Part shown: positions 1 to 20,252 of the stretch, piece after piece
How positions within the stretch are numbered: the first letter of the stretch is position 1
Layout: every line of letters starts with the position of its first letter
Source of the DNA: Plakobranchus ocellatus
Lineage: Eukaryota; Mollusca; Gastropoda; Plakobranchidae
Direction: 5' to 3'
NCBI GenBank assembly: GCA_019648995.1
Contig: BLXT01004368.1
Location: forward strand, 707,256 to 727,534
Length of the DNA stretch: 20,279 nt
Made by a program: the position numbers and the translations under genes
The notes under the pieces: model-generated
What the model saw: the letters and a program-made list of their open reading frames with translations, nothing else
What the model was told of the DNA's origin: nothing
Databases searched by the model: none

Positions 1-42
<42 letters not shown>
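1..42 (+). repeat. (AG)21 microsatellite at window start
   Basis: Uninterrupted AG dinucleotides at the extreme left end, followed by a purine-rich stretch to about 60. Its position suggests that the assembly began inside a longer repeat. Confidence 0.95.
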
Positions 43-45
<3 letters not shown>

Positions 46-1113
46 GGGATGGGGGGAGGTCTGAGTAGTGAAAGTCCGGTGGAAAATGAAAGAATATAGG
101 GAAACAAGGAAAGTAATTAAATTTCTCTGCGGTTGTGATTTTTTACTTGGTCACGTTCTGAAAGCCACAATTTCACTTTTATAAAAATTACATCATTTAT
201 GCCTATTGAAATACAAGTTAAGTGCTAAAATCAAGCGCAAAAAAAATGCTTTCATGTCATTTATGGAATTGACTCACACTGACTTTCAAGTCAGGCGAGC
301 GTTGTGCGCTATTTTATAGCTCACTGAAATTCAGCTTGAAATTATTCTCAATGGATTCCAATACACATATTATATTGCGCCAAACGTCTTCAGCATTTGA
401 TGTTACCATAATGGCAATGCTAACTATGCTTTAGTCACAAGTACAAGGAAAATCCGTCCCCATATTATGGTGTGCTCACAAATGGGTATGATCCAAAATC
501 TCCAAATCTAATGAATACAGAGTTGGTGTCTGCAAAAGAGAGGTCCTTATTATGACGAATCACTCAAATTTATATAGGAGATGAGTCATCAAAGGAAATG
601 CCTTTTTTTTTTCTCAATATTGATATGAAATAGTCATTCGTATGGAACGAGTGGCGTCTAACGAGGACATTTCATAAGACATCCCCACTGACTCGGAAAC
701 TGGGGTGAAATAGCATTAGATCACGTTAGATAGGAATGACGTCTTAAGGAGATCGTTTGGCAAATGTAATAGATGGGGCACCATATTAGGAAAGGGGAAC
801 TGGGCAACTTTCTAAAAGTGGTAACATTAAATGCACAAGAAAATTTGTCTGCAGTTGTTATTTCTTCTATTTTTCTTGGGCCTGGGTTGCTAGATTTAAA
901 CATTTAAAGGCAATGTTTTAGATACATCTTCAACTGGACACACTGATAGAAACACACTACTATTGTTAATGACACAACTACAACAAACAGGTCACCGCAG
1001 TTCAATATTAGTTTTTTACGCTTATATATAATGGGACAAAAAAAATGATAAAAATCTTTTGAATTTCCTTTTGATAATACATGTACTCATAAATTAAGAA
1101 GCGTCATATGACG
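43..1113. other. 5' distal flank without recognisable gene
   Basis: AT-rich sequence with no convincing coding region. CTGACTTTCAAGTCAG near 278-294 is a small perfect inverted repeat. A minus-strand frame at 721-903 contains SNPGP, discussed as a weak retroelement hint, but is not supported as a gene. Confidence 0.5.
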
Positions 1114-1115
1114 AT

Positions 1116-1160
<45 letters not shown>

Positions 1161-1162
1161 NN

Positions 1163-1208
<46 letters not shown>

Positions 1209-1258
1209 ATAGATAGATAGATAGATAGATATAGATAAATAGATAGATATAGATATAT
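1114..1258 (+). repeat. Compound microsatellite (AT)n-(AC)n-N2-(AT)n-(GATA)n
   Basis: (AT)n from 1114, (AC)n at 1142-1160, two undetermined bases at 1161-1162, (AT)n at 1163-1204, and GATA/GATATA units at 1209-1258. The apparent minus-strand reading frame across it is pure repeat translation. Confidence 0.95.
1161..1162. other. Assembly ambiguity (NN)
   Basis: Two N bases exactly at the junction of (AC)n and (AT)n. The true repeat length here is probably unresolved. Confidence 0.95.
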
Positions 1259-1366
1259 GTACCTATGTATTCCAAAATCCAGGTGTCTTAGGACATCGGT
1301 TTGACAAATTCAGAATCTCTCTCATTTTGTGCTGAAATCATCACACAACTCGCCATCTGCCACACT

Positions 1367-1390
1367 CACACACACACACACACACACACA
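1367..1390 (+). repeat. (CA)12 microsatellite
   Basis: Twelve uninterrupted CA units. Confidence 0.9.
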
Positions 1391-2580
1391 GAGTTCTTGC
1401 GATATTTCTGTGGACTATTAATCGAAGTCCGGCTCCTAAAGTGTTTACAAATTTAGGGACTATTTCTTTGGTTAAATGATAATCTTGCTCTTGCAAAGAT
1501 TAACAAAAATCCTTGTGACTATCTGACTTACTATTTGTCGCTAATGGCATTCACTAGGCTGCCCTTTCACTGCAAAACGTGTCTTGGTGTGTTGACCAAA
1601 GCCTGAAAACCCATATTGTTAGAATAACTTACGAATTATTTTCGTCACAATGTCAAAGATCAATCGTTTAGACAATATTATTATTGAATCTCAAATCTTG
1701 GTCTCTACAATGTGTAGTATAACTTCTTCATGCACATAATTATGGCTCTTTGCCCATAAAATATTCCTTTCACTTATACCGATTCTAAAATACAGCACAC
1801 TACAATCTTTGTACTTTGTTCCAGCGATATACATAACTAACATACAAACACGCATAAACATTCTATTATACCCCACTTTCATTCCAACACAGGTAGGTCC
1901 CCATGTGCCACAATTATAGTAGAGCTTTGTAAGGTTTTATTGTTGACTTGGTTTTATTTTTTTACAATGAAAATAACACCACCAGTGTAAGGTACTTCAC
2001 TTGAGACTGTCTTTCCAAATTCGCATACTGGTTTTAATACATATAATTGTGTGTGTCGTATCGGCTGGTCGTACATCTTTCAGCAGGCCCACATGCAGAA
2101 GGTATTCAAACAGGAACGGGCTAAGCCTGGCACACTGAGATGTGCCAATGTTGTTTGTAGATGATTTTGGCGCAGTGGGTCTTAGTTTCTTCGTATTTAG
2201 GCGTTATTAAATCTATAGGCAAACTTTTTTTTTCATTGCTTTTATTTTGTTTTTTGTTTCTGCCTTTCTCAAGCTTGCTATACCCTTTTTTTAACTTTTG
2301 GCTTTTAATTTTTAATCAGATTTGTTTGCTCAAACCTGATTGTCATATCTAGCATATTGTATAGGTCTTTTTATGGCAAAAAGTTTGAGTAATTTTTTTG
2401 GTTAAAATTAATTTTTACACCAAGAGCCATTAAAAAGAGATGGGAGACAATACCAACACACAAATTCGAGAAAATTCGGAGTTACTTCCCATTTGTTTTG
2501 TTGATGTCAAACACGTCAGTTGACTTCTGCGTGAGACTGAAAGCTAAAGTCGATTAAGTTATCGCTGATCACTTGACTGA
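1391..2580. other. Upstream flank without recognisable gene
   Basis: AT-rich sequence. A somewhat GC-richer patch at about 2055-2145 has no recognisable coding match in any frame. Short reading frames (for example 1691-1882 minus and 2161-2352 plus) have unremarkable, T-rich composition and are not supported. Confidence 0.5.
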
Positions 2581-2733
2581 TGACTAGATCTAGAGACTAG
2601 CGTATCTGGCTTGCAAAGCCTAGATTAGAATCTTGGCGCAGGCCTTCCTCTTTCTATCTTTGCATAATTTTACATTCTACACAAGATTTTGGCCTGGATA
2701 TTTTTCTGGGCCGCGGTGTGTCGCAAAAACAAA

Positions 2734-2741
2734 TGACGTCA
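2734..2741. promoter_or_regulatory. CRE palindrome TGACGTCA
   Basis: A full-consensus binding site for CREB/ATF bZIP factors, in a locally GC-richer patch (CCGCGG at 2711-2716) about 2.9 kb upstream of the LC3 start codon. Only the motif itself is seen. Without a mapped transcription start its role is speculative. Confidence 0.25.
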
Positions 2742-3197
2742 AAGAGGCTGTCGAGCAGATAAAATTATCACCCGTACGAATTGTGTTCAGTGAAATAGAT
2801 TTCTCGATTGTGATCTTTGGATAAACTGAAGTCAGCTGAGGGCTGAAGGTCTGGATCTCATATCTGACTGTGGGCTTTGGAATAAGATCTGCACATTTGT
2901 AGGCCCAGAAACAAATTTGGATTTTTGTGTTTCTTCGATTTTCGCTCAACCTACTCAGCCTACTGTTACTGTTAGATTTAGATCTTGATCTAGATCTAGA
3001 AGCTAGATCTAAATTTAGAGCTAGATAGGAAATCTAAATAAATCTCTGGCCTAGAGTAGATGAACTGTAATATTTAAGGATAAGATCTAGATCTATATTA
3101 GACTCTAGGATAAAGTAGGCCTAACATTATCACACCAGCATCTTCTCACGAAATAAAGGAAATGCACAAAAAGTGCTGAAAATATATGGCTAAAGAC

Positions 3198-3437
3198 TTG
3201 GCCATCGGGTAATCCTTACCATCTGGGTTCTGTACAAAATCTATAAAACTGACAAAATGAAGTTTTAGTTGATCAGGTCAGATTTAGAGATAAAACATGA
3301 TGGTGTAAAAATGAAACGCATTTTCTTGAGATATTTCGTGTTTTATTTCTTCAATCTGAATGGTTTCATTATGGGTAGGCCTAAATAAAACCAGCTGAAA
3401 CTCATAGGGATGGCAGATGGTAAGGATTACTGGCCAA
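3198..3437. repeat. Fold-back inverted repeat, 24-bp arms
   Basis: The left arm 3198-3225 reads TTGGCCA, a 4-base insert TCGG, then GTAATCCTTACCATCTG. The right arm 3414-3437 is the exact reverse complement without the insert. The spacer is 188 bp. All 24 paired bases match, which is unlikely by chance. Similarity stops abruptly on both sides. It may be a MITE remnant or a fold-back repeat; no target duplication is obvious. Confidence 0.75.
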
Positions 3438-4069
3438 CAACCATAAATACCTTCAAAAATATTTACTTGCAAAGAATGAATAATCAAATCTTGTCACATT
3501 GGATTCAGTATCACTTAAAAACCTCTCAGAAAAGTGGTCTCTTAATTTTAAACTCTGTGTTATTCTGTGAATATTAAGTCTAAAAGTATAGGTGTAAGAT
3601 CCAGATCTGGAAACTTAATGGAGATATCTTACCTAGACTAGATTTATTAGATCTCTAGAACTAGATTGCAGTGTCAAAAAGTTCTTTAAAGTTCTTAAAA
3701 CCTGAAGCAAAATCGATCTATTTATCTAAAAGTCTAGATTAGGGTAATTTACAGGTCTGCTTTTAAATTCATCTTTTTCTTCTAGTTTTTAATCTGTTAT
3801 GATTGAAATCGTAGCTCATTACTGTTGCAAATGAAAAATTATTAAGATATATATGGTTTGAGCATATTATAATTTGGCCCGAGACCTCTACACTCCTTAA
3901 GCAGTGACAGGTAGATAGGTATGAAAGTAAATTTCAGTAGCTCTATATCTAGTTTGAATTGAAAGTCCTCTCAAGGCTCGAGCATCTAGGGAATCTATAC
4001 ACCTAATATTTTGAAACTTACTGACATAAAATTACCTTAGCTTAGACTCTGGGTCTAAGTCTCAATTTA

Positions 4070-5045
4070 TCATCCAGTGTCATGTTGAAGAGCGTTGACA
4101 ACTACAACTCTCTACTTCGTCCTATCCTCTGTTCTGATGGTGACGTTGTTTCCTAATGTTTTCAATCATGTTGACCTATCCATCTAAGATTTTACGACTT
4201 TGTCAGCCATGAGCTCTTTTGCCATTGAATTTGTTATGAAATGTTTGTTTTCCACTCCTCATTGCGTGACCAAAAAAATTTTACCTACCTGTTCTTGATG
4301 GTGTTGATTAATGATCTATTTTTCTATGTTTGTCTTTTTTAGTATTTCTTAATTTGATTTCTCTGCAATCCTGGAAATTTTTCATGATTCTCCTTAAAAA
4401 CTGCATCTTCATTGCTTCCAGTTGTTTCTTTCTTGTTAAGTTTTTAAATTGTCCCAGACTTGCATGCATCTGAGTAAAACAGGCTCTATGGGGAGTTTTA
4501 GCATTAACAAATTTAAGTGCTAAGCATGCATTATCTTTTATTTTTTGCAGTAACCTTCAACCTTTGAATCTGTTATTGCAATAGTATGCCAACAGAAACA
4601 TTGCTCTAGGTTGCCCCGCCAGACATGCTGTGTCAATTTCTGGACAAAGATTTGCATGTCAAAGTTGACTTTACTTAGCTTTACTTTTGTTTGATGTACC
4701 TACCAAAACTCCCTTAATGTAACACTTATGGATTCTTTTCCTGCGATTAAGTGGGAGCTTTTGGTTTATGATTAATGTAATGTATGCTTCATGTTTTGAA
4801 ATGCTGTTTTTGTTGGGCATATTTGGGCTTTAATTTCTAACCCAGATGATCTTCCATCAGATATAATCAAGGCCCCTTGATATTTGAAATTCTCTATCTG
4901 GACCAGATTGAATCCATTTGTCTTGATTTTGCACCTTGGAGCTGTATTTATCTTTGTAATAACCAATGTTTGGGTTTTCTTGGCATTATCAAGAAGTATC
5001 TAGTCTAGATTCAAATCCAGGTCTTTTTCTACTTTTTAAAACCAG
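4070..5045 (-). pseudogene. Decayed LINE (non-LTR retrotransposon) reverse transcriptase, C-terminal part
   Basis: Read on the minus strand, successive blocks follow the order of the C-terminal half of a non-LTR retrotransposon ORF2. They are NAKKTQTLVIT, then IENFKYQGALIISDGRSS and AQICPTKTAFQNMK (4772 to about 4990; compare the family pattern FKYLGS-I-SDG-EI--RI--AK-AF--MK). Next come RRKRIHKCYIKGVLVG (4699-4753), PVLLRCMQVWDNLK (4444-4485), QLEAMKMQFLRRIMK (4311-4436), GKRAHG-stop-QSRKILDG (4170-4223) and TEDRTK-stop-RVVVVNALQHDTG ending in TGA at 4070-4072. Stops, frame changes and an apparent insertion near 4490-4695 show that it is dead. The catalytic YADD region would lie upstream and is not recognised. 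The clade is not assigned. It sits antisense about 0.6 kb upstream of LC3 exon 1. Confidence 0.8.
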
Positions 5046-5620
5046 TGCCCGCCTCTCATTTGTTTTTTTATTTTGTGGACTTCCATGTATATTATGAATT
5101 TATTTATACATCTTTCTATCCCAAACTAAACATGTGAAGGTATCATTTGATTAGATCACATGCATTTTGGTTGCTGAAGGTAGACAAATGTGTAACTGAA
5201 AGTTAAATTTACCAGATTCGTCAGGTATTCTGTTTATGAACAGATCTGGAATCCAAATCTAGATTGAAATATTTTTAATAATGATAGACTTTTTAGAGTT
5301 TTATTTTAAGAAATATTGTTTTGAAATTTAGTAGTTGAATCTAATTCTGTTTTATATAATTAGATCCAGTGAGCTAAGAAGCCTGTGTGATTCATCTGAA
5401 GTGTCAATTATTCAGAACTTTAAATTCCAGTACTGAAACGAAAGTGCTGTTAAAGTGTGAGCATATCATGACCATTTTATTCTCCAATAACTTATGAATG
5501 GTCTAATATATCAGTTATCACATCAAGAAGAACTTCTTAGGCCTGTCAAAAGCTTGTGCTTTTAACTAAAACTTATAATCATAAACTTTCTTTAAAGAGT
5601 GCCTTTGTTTGAGTATCATC
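5046..5620. other. Proximal upstream region of LC3 exon 1
   Basis: This should contain the 5' UTR, and possibly a promoter or the end of a 5' intron. I see no TATA box or CpG-rich patch that clearly stands out. CTAGAT-type words occur at about 5000 and 5255. The last in-frame stop before the ATG is TAA at 5582-5584. Confidence 0.4.
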
Positions 5621-16279
<10,659 letters not shown>

Positions 16280-16400
16280 TGGATAACACACTTTTTTTTA
16301 ATAACAGTAACTTTTTTTTCTTTACCTTTATCAAATCATCTCATGTAAAAATCTGGCCAATATTGGAGAAAGGATGGAGTGCAAGCCTTGTGCCTAATGT

Positions 16401-16452
16401 TGTGTTTGTGTGTACGTGTGTGTGTGAGAGAGAGAGCGAGAGAGAGAGAGAA
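16401..16452 (+). repeat. (TG)n-(AG)n compound microsatellite after the LC3 stop
   Basis: TG units change to AG units at about 16426. It lies about 120 bp after the stop codon, so it is probably transcribed within the 3' UTR. The frames overlapping it on both strands are repeat artefacts. Confidence 0.9.
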
Positions 16453-17489
16453 AGTGAGATTGAGGTTTGTTTGGTGAAGAAGAACACAGGAGTTCAAGAA
16501 GCATGGCAGATAATTTTTTCAAAAAGTGTTGTATAGGTTCAGGTTGAAAAGAAAGAAAGAGGAGTAAGTGTTTTTTGATAAAGGTGACTGCTTGACAATA
16601 ATATAGAGGCACCCTGTTGGTAATGGAAAATTTTTACTCAAAAAACCTTTCTTCAGACTTTGGCATTGATGACAAAGAAAGCGTAAAGTATGCCTAGACT
16701 CTGAATTGCCTATTTAAAGATAGCTATTCTAAAAGATGACTTTCAGTGATGGCCAATTACTGAATGGGCTTGAGTACCCAAGAAGAGTGAGAAAAAAAAA
16801 TGGTTTGAATTTGATCTTGAGATTCAATGTACAGGTAGGGAGTGGAAAACAAGAAGGTCTCTAAAACAATGCCTTAGTGGATTGAGTTGGTCTTGAATCA
16901 TTTTCATATCATAGAAAGAGAAATCAGCATTGTTGAAATGTGTCTTGGATGTTCATTCCTTATATCAGGGATGTCCTTTCTCTAGTTTAAACCTGACTTC
17001 CATCTTTTTTTTTCGGTGATCAAAGTGGTTTTTTTCCTACTTTACTTCTCAGCATTATTATCATGGTTTTGTTTGTTTGCTTTTTATTGTGCATGCATGT
17101 TTGTTTTCGGAGTGTTCAGAGTTACGCGAAAAAATCAGGTGGTTTTTTTTTCAAGGGTAGAGGGCATCCTTGATGTATCCTTTTCTAATATAATGATATA
17201 AATTGGCTGATTGTGTGATTGAGGGTCACTTTGATTCTCAGAGGCATTGAATATGTGCCTAACATTAGTTATGTTGATTTATTGCATCTGATTTACACAT
17301 GGCTGATTTCAAATCCTTATGCCTTTTGACATTGCACTTCTACACAAACATATATATTGTTTTGATAGCCCCATCCTCAAGAGCAATGATATACAGGTGG
17401 AGTAATATGTGTAAGACTTTGGAAAAAATACATAACAAATAGTTTATTATTGTTTTTCACAATTAATGAAAATCTTAGTATTTAATTTT

Positions 17490-17495
17490 AATAAA
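17490..17495 (+). terminator. Candidate poly(A) signal AATAAA, first after the stop
   Basis: First canonical AATAAA that I find downstream of the LC3 stop codon, about 1.2 kb after it. AATAAA is frequent by chance in AT-rich DNA, and no strong GT-rich downstream element was identified. Confidence 0.25.
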
Positions 17496-17561
17496 AATCC
17501 ACCAGGTTAAATATCTCAGGCTCCATATCAAAACCTAAACACTCCTGTCCCTGGGCTAGAG

Positions 17562-17670
17562 GATGTTAGTGGCGCAATGGCTAGCCAAGTCATACAGGAA
17601 TCAGCATGAAGCCCTCTGACCTTCTGATGCAGTCTCTGCCTCCTGGTGGCCGAAAACCCTACAAAATCTT
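17562..17670 (+). mobile_element. Possible tRNA-derived SINE fragment
   Basis: GTGGCGCAATGGCTAGCC (17569-17586) closely matches the D-arm/box A region of tRNA-Arg(TCT), whose family pattern is GTGGCGCAATGGATAGCG. The rest does not fold as a tRNA and no clear box B (GGTTCGANTCC) follows at the expected distance, so this is not a tRNA gene. The patch is GC-richer than its surroundings, consistent with an old SINE head. The ends are uncertain. Confidence 0.3.
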
Positions 17671-17862
17671 GTTGAGGTATATGCACAAGACTCAAAAACC
17701 AAACCCTTAGAGTAAACCAGACCTATTTGTATGTTTGTATTATTGGATAGTCTATGTTTCAAAAAGCTTACAACCTGATAGACTTTTCAAAACAGTGTTT
17801 CAGAGCTGCATGCAAGTATTTCTTTTTCATTTTTAAACTTTCACTCTGTAAATCAGAAGTGT

Positions 17863-17926
17863 CCTTGTAGACCGTGGTCGTAAAACTTTGAATTGCAACA
17901 TACAAATAGAACTAGACCATACAAGG
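17863..17926. repeat. Short hairpin-forming inverted repeat
   Basis: The left arm 17863-17879 reads CCTTGTA, a 5-base insert GACCG, then TGGTC. The right arm 17915-17926 (GACCATACAAGG) pairs with it over 12 bases, leaving the insert as a bulge. The loop is 35 nt. It lies in the putative 3' UTR or flank. May be chance or a small palindromic repeat. Confidence 0.45.
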
Positions 17927-18364
17927 CCACGCCTGCTGCATCAGAGGGTATAATAGGCATGATGGAATTTAGCTTAAGAAGAATTATGCAGCACCTGTAG
18001 GATAACTCGTGGTTAAAATCTTAATTTTGCTGTGGTTGTAACACAGCTTTGTCTCAAATCTTGCAAGATGACTCATGTTTTTGTGCAAGTTTTGTGCTTT
18101 GTTGTGTATAATCAGATAAGCCTGAACTGTCCTTGCAAAGTTCTGTACTATTTGTGTGACCTTTACAAGCACTTAACAGACTCTTGAGATGCTGTAGCAC
18201 TTGACCTTTGTTTAACTTATCATTTCCTTTTGACCATCGTCAGCATCTAATTTAGATTATCAAAATGTAAAAAGATCGCTCTCACAGGTTAATAATAATA
18301 TGTAAATAGGTATTATTCATCAATATTTATAGTAATGGGGGACAGTCACCTTGCATTGGAATGA

Positions 18365-18370
18365 AATAAA
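18365..18370 (+). terminator. Candidate poly(A) signal AATAAA
   Basis: Canonical hexamer within GAAATAAAAGTATG, about 2.1 kb after the stop. It is an alternative to the signal at 17490 and equally unproven. Confidence 0.2.
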
Positions 18371-18562
18371 AGTATGTAAGAACTTGACAATAGTATAGGT
18401 AGCAAGAAAGGCCATCTAGATAAAAGTACTCCTGATATTACTGAGTGCAATGAATATTTGACCGAGAGATTTTTTTACAACTGTTTTGTTGATATATTCT
18501 TTAACATTTGAAAAGTTGATTTAAATTTATCCACAATCACTTTTTTGTTCTATGAATCATAT

Positions 18563-18686
18563 AACTTACAAAACTGAAAGCATTCATCTTCTGCTAAACT
18601 TTATGAATTTGATTTCTTTGGAAGCTAATGTTTGTCATTTCACACAACTTACACAAGTGAAGGCATTTATCTTCTGCTAAAATTTA
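18563..18686 (+). repeat. Direct repeat of 41 bp, period 83
   Basis: Copies at 18563-18603 and 18646-18686 match at 36 of 41 positions and share the core ATCTTCTGCTAAA. The 42 bases between are unrelated. This indicates an old local duplication. Confidence 0.75.
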
Positions 18687-19346
18687 GGAAGAAAAGTGCC
18701 TTTTTCAGAGTTCAGATATTTATTTTTTAAATCTGGCTTTGTATTGAATATCAAAGTATTGCAAGCCCCATCTGAGATAGACCATGCAAAGGTCAAAGCA
18801 TCTCATGAAATAACGGTTACCCAAAGTCAGTCTGATGCATGTTGTTAGTACTGTAGTGAAACTAGCACATTTTCCTTGAAACCAAATTCTCTCTATGTAT
18901 GTATATGACCAGAGTTTCACATTTTGTCTTTCTCTGACCATCAGAAGTTACATAATATAAACTTCAGCACTTGAGGCCGAATTGAAATTGGAATAAATTG
19001 TTTCTGAAATAAATTGGTTGCTCAGGGGGCCAAATCATATAAATTTTTATTCTGAACATTCCAATTTCACTCTCAAATTTTCCTAAATGGCCAAAACTGA
19101 AACTGTACATTTTTTTTCTGGAAAATCTTAACTATACACACTGGCCCTCTGCTAATCCCATTCCATTTGTGGCGGTAAATCCCAGATTTTGAGAATGCCA
19201 CATGTAATATTTCTTATTGTATAAAATATCTATATCTATATACACACAAAACAAATGTTATATATAATATATCTTAACTGTAATGTTATTGCAAATGGCT
19301 TATGAAAAATCTTGTTCATTGTTGTTGGTTTTTGTTGTTTTGGGTA

Positions 19347-19366
19347 CGGTAAAATGCGGTAAAATG
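19347..19366 (+). repeat. CGGTAAAATG twice in tandem
   Basis: Two exact adjacent 10-base copies in the 3' flank. A minor repeat without further context. Confidence 0.7.
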
Positions 19367-19642
19367 TAACAGATGTAAGCCAACAAAACGTTTGTTTGTT
19401 TGTGAATAGCAATCAATTAATGATAATATAGTGTCTTTCAATGATCCTTCATATTTACTATGTTACAATCTCTTTTGAATTTTTAAGATGTTTATTCTGT
19501 GGATGTAACATCAGCTCAATGCTGGTTTTTCTGTTCATCTATTTGATAGTGTTCTATAAAATTCAAGTTCAAGTGATACTGATTTGAAATAAAAGTATTC
19601 CTGTTAGCGATTTGTAGTAATTTTTTTTTTTAAATCTTCTCA

Positions 19643-19662
19643 GGCATGGCATGGCATGGCAT
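19643..19662 (+). repeat. (GGCAT)4 microsatellite
   Basis: Four exact tandem GGCAT units. Confidence 0.85.
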
Positions 19663-20252
19663 TGATTGCTATAGCTGTACTTTGACTGAATGCAGATATC
19701 CAGATTTTTAACTCTGTAAATTGTACTTTGATGGGTAGATAGTGATGTCTGAGCAATATTAGTATAAGGACACTGTTGTAATAGCTGTATTTCACATGCC
19801 TAAAATGTGTATCATTTGACAAACCCAGAGCTAAGTCTTTGATCCTAGGTCTTGTTTATGTTAAAAGTTAGGCATTTACCTTCTATGTGTGATAAAATCT
19901 GAAGTATATAATGTATTTTTGTATTTAAGTGTGATATGGTTTTCCATTCCTTATCCCCATCACCCACTGTGATGTACAACTGTGCTTCCAAGTATGTCTT
20001 GCCTAACTTTAGTGCTTCCCCTTGGTACTCCAAAAAAAAGTCCCTTGCCAATCCTTACCGTCATTCCTTATATATAGTTCAGATACAGGGGTCTATGCTT
20101 AGAACACAGTCAAAGTGAGCCAGAAAAGCAGTGTTTTTTGTCATAAAGACTGACAGATCAAAAGCGTATATGAATTCAATACTTTTTACCATTTGTAACC
20201 CACAGCATACCTCAGGTCTCATAAATACTTTAATGAAGTGTTTGCAAAGCTG
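19663..20252. other. Right-hand flank without recognisable gene
   Basis: AT-rich sequence. Overlapping short frames on both strands (for example 19845-20051 minus and 19936-20118 plus) have no recognisable family features. Confidence 0.5.

Larger units (their letters stand above)
16280..19640 (+). other. 3' untranslated and flanking sequence of the LC3C-like gene
   Basis: There is no recognisable coding sequence after the stop. Canonical AATAAA hexamers on the plus strand include 17490-17495, 18365-18370 and 19588-19593, so a 3' UTR of 1.2-3.3 kb is possible, but the real cleavage site cannot be chosen from sequence alone. A TGTAAATA word (18301-18308) matches the Pumilio consensus and would matter only if it is transcribed. 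Confidence 0.4.

Noticed and set aside
1087-1275. Minus-strand frame rich in Tyr-Ile repeats
   Set aside because: A direct translation of the (AT)/(AC)/(GATA) microsatellite, including the N bases.
2633-2949. Overlapping frames on both strands near the CRE (63 and 90 codons)
   Set aside because: No recognised domain, no splice or codon signal; open frames overlapping on both strands suggest chance.
17569-17586. Possible tRNA-Arg gene
   Set aside because: Only the D-arm region matches; no anticodon arm, T-arm or acceptor pairing follows, so it is at most a SINE remnant.
18720-18941. Minus-strand 73-codon frame downstream of LC3
   Set aside because: No family resemblance and no nearby supporting signals; compatible with chance.
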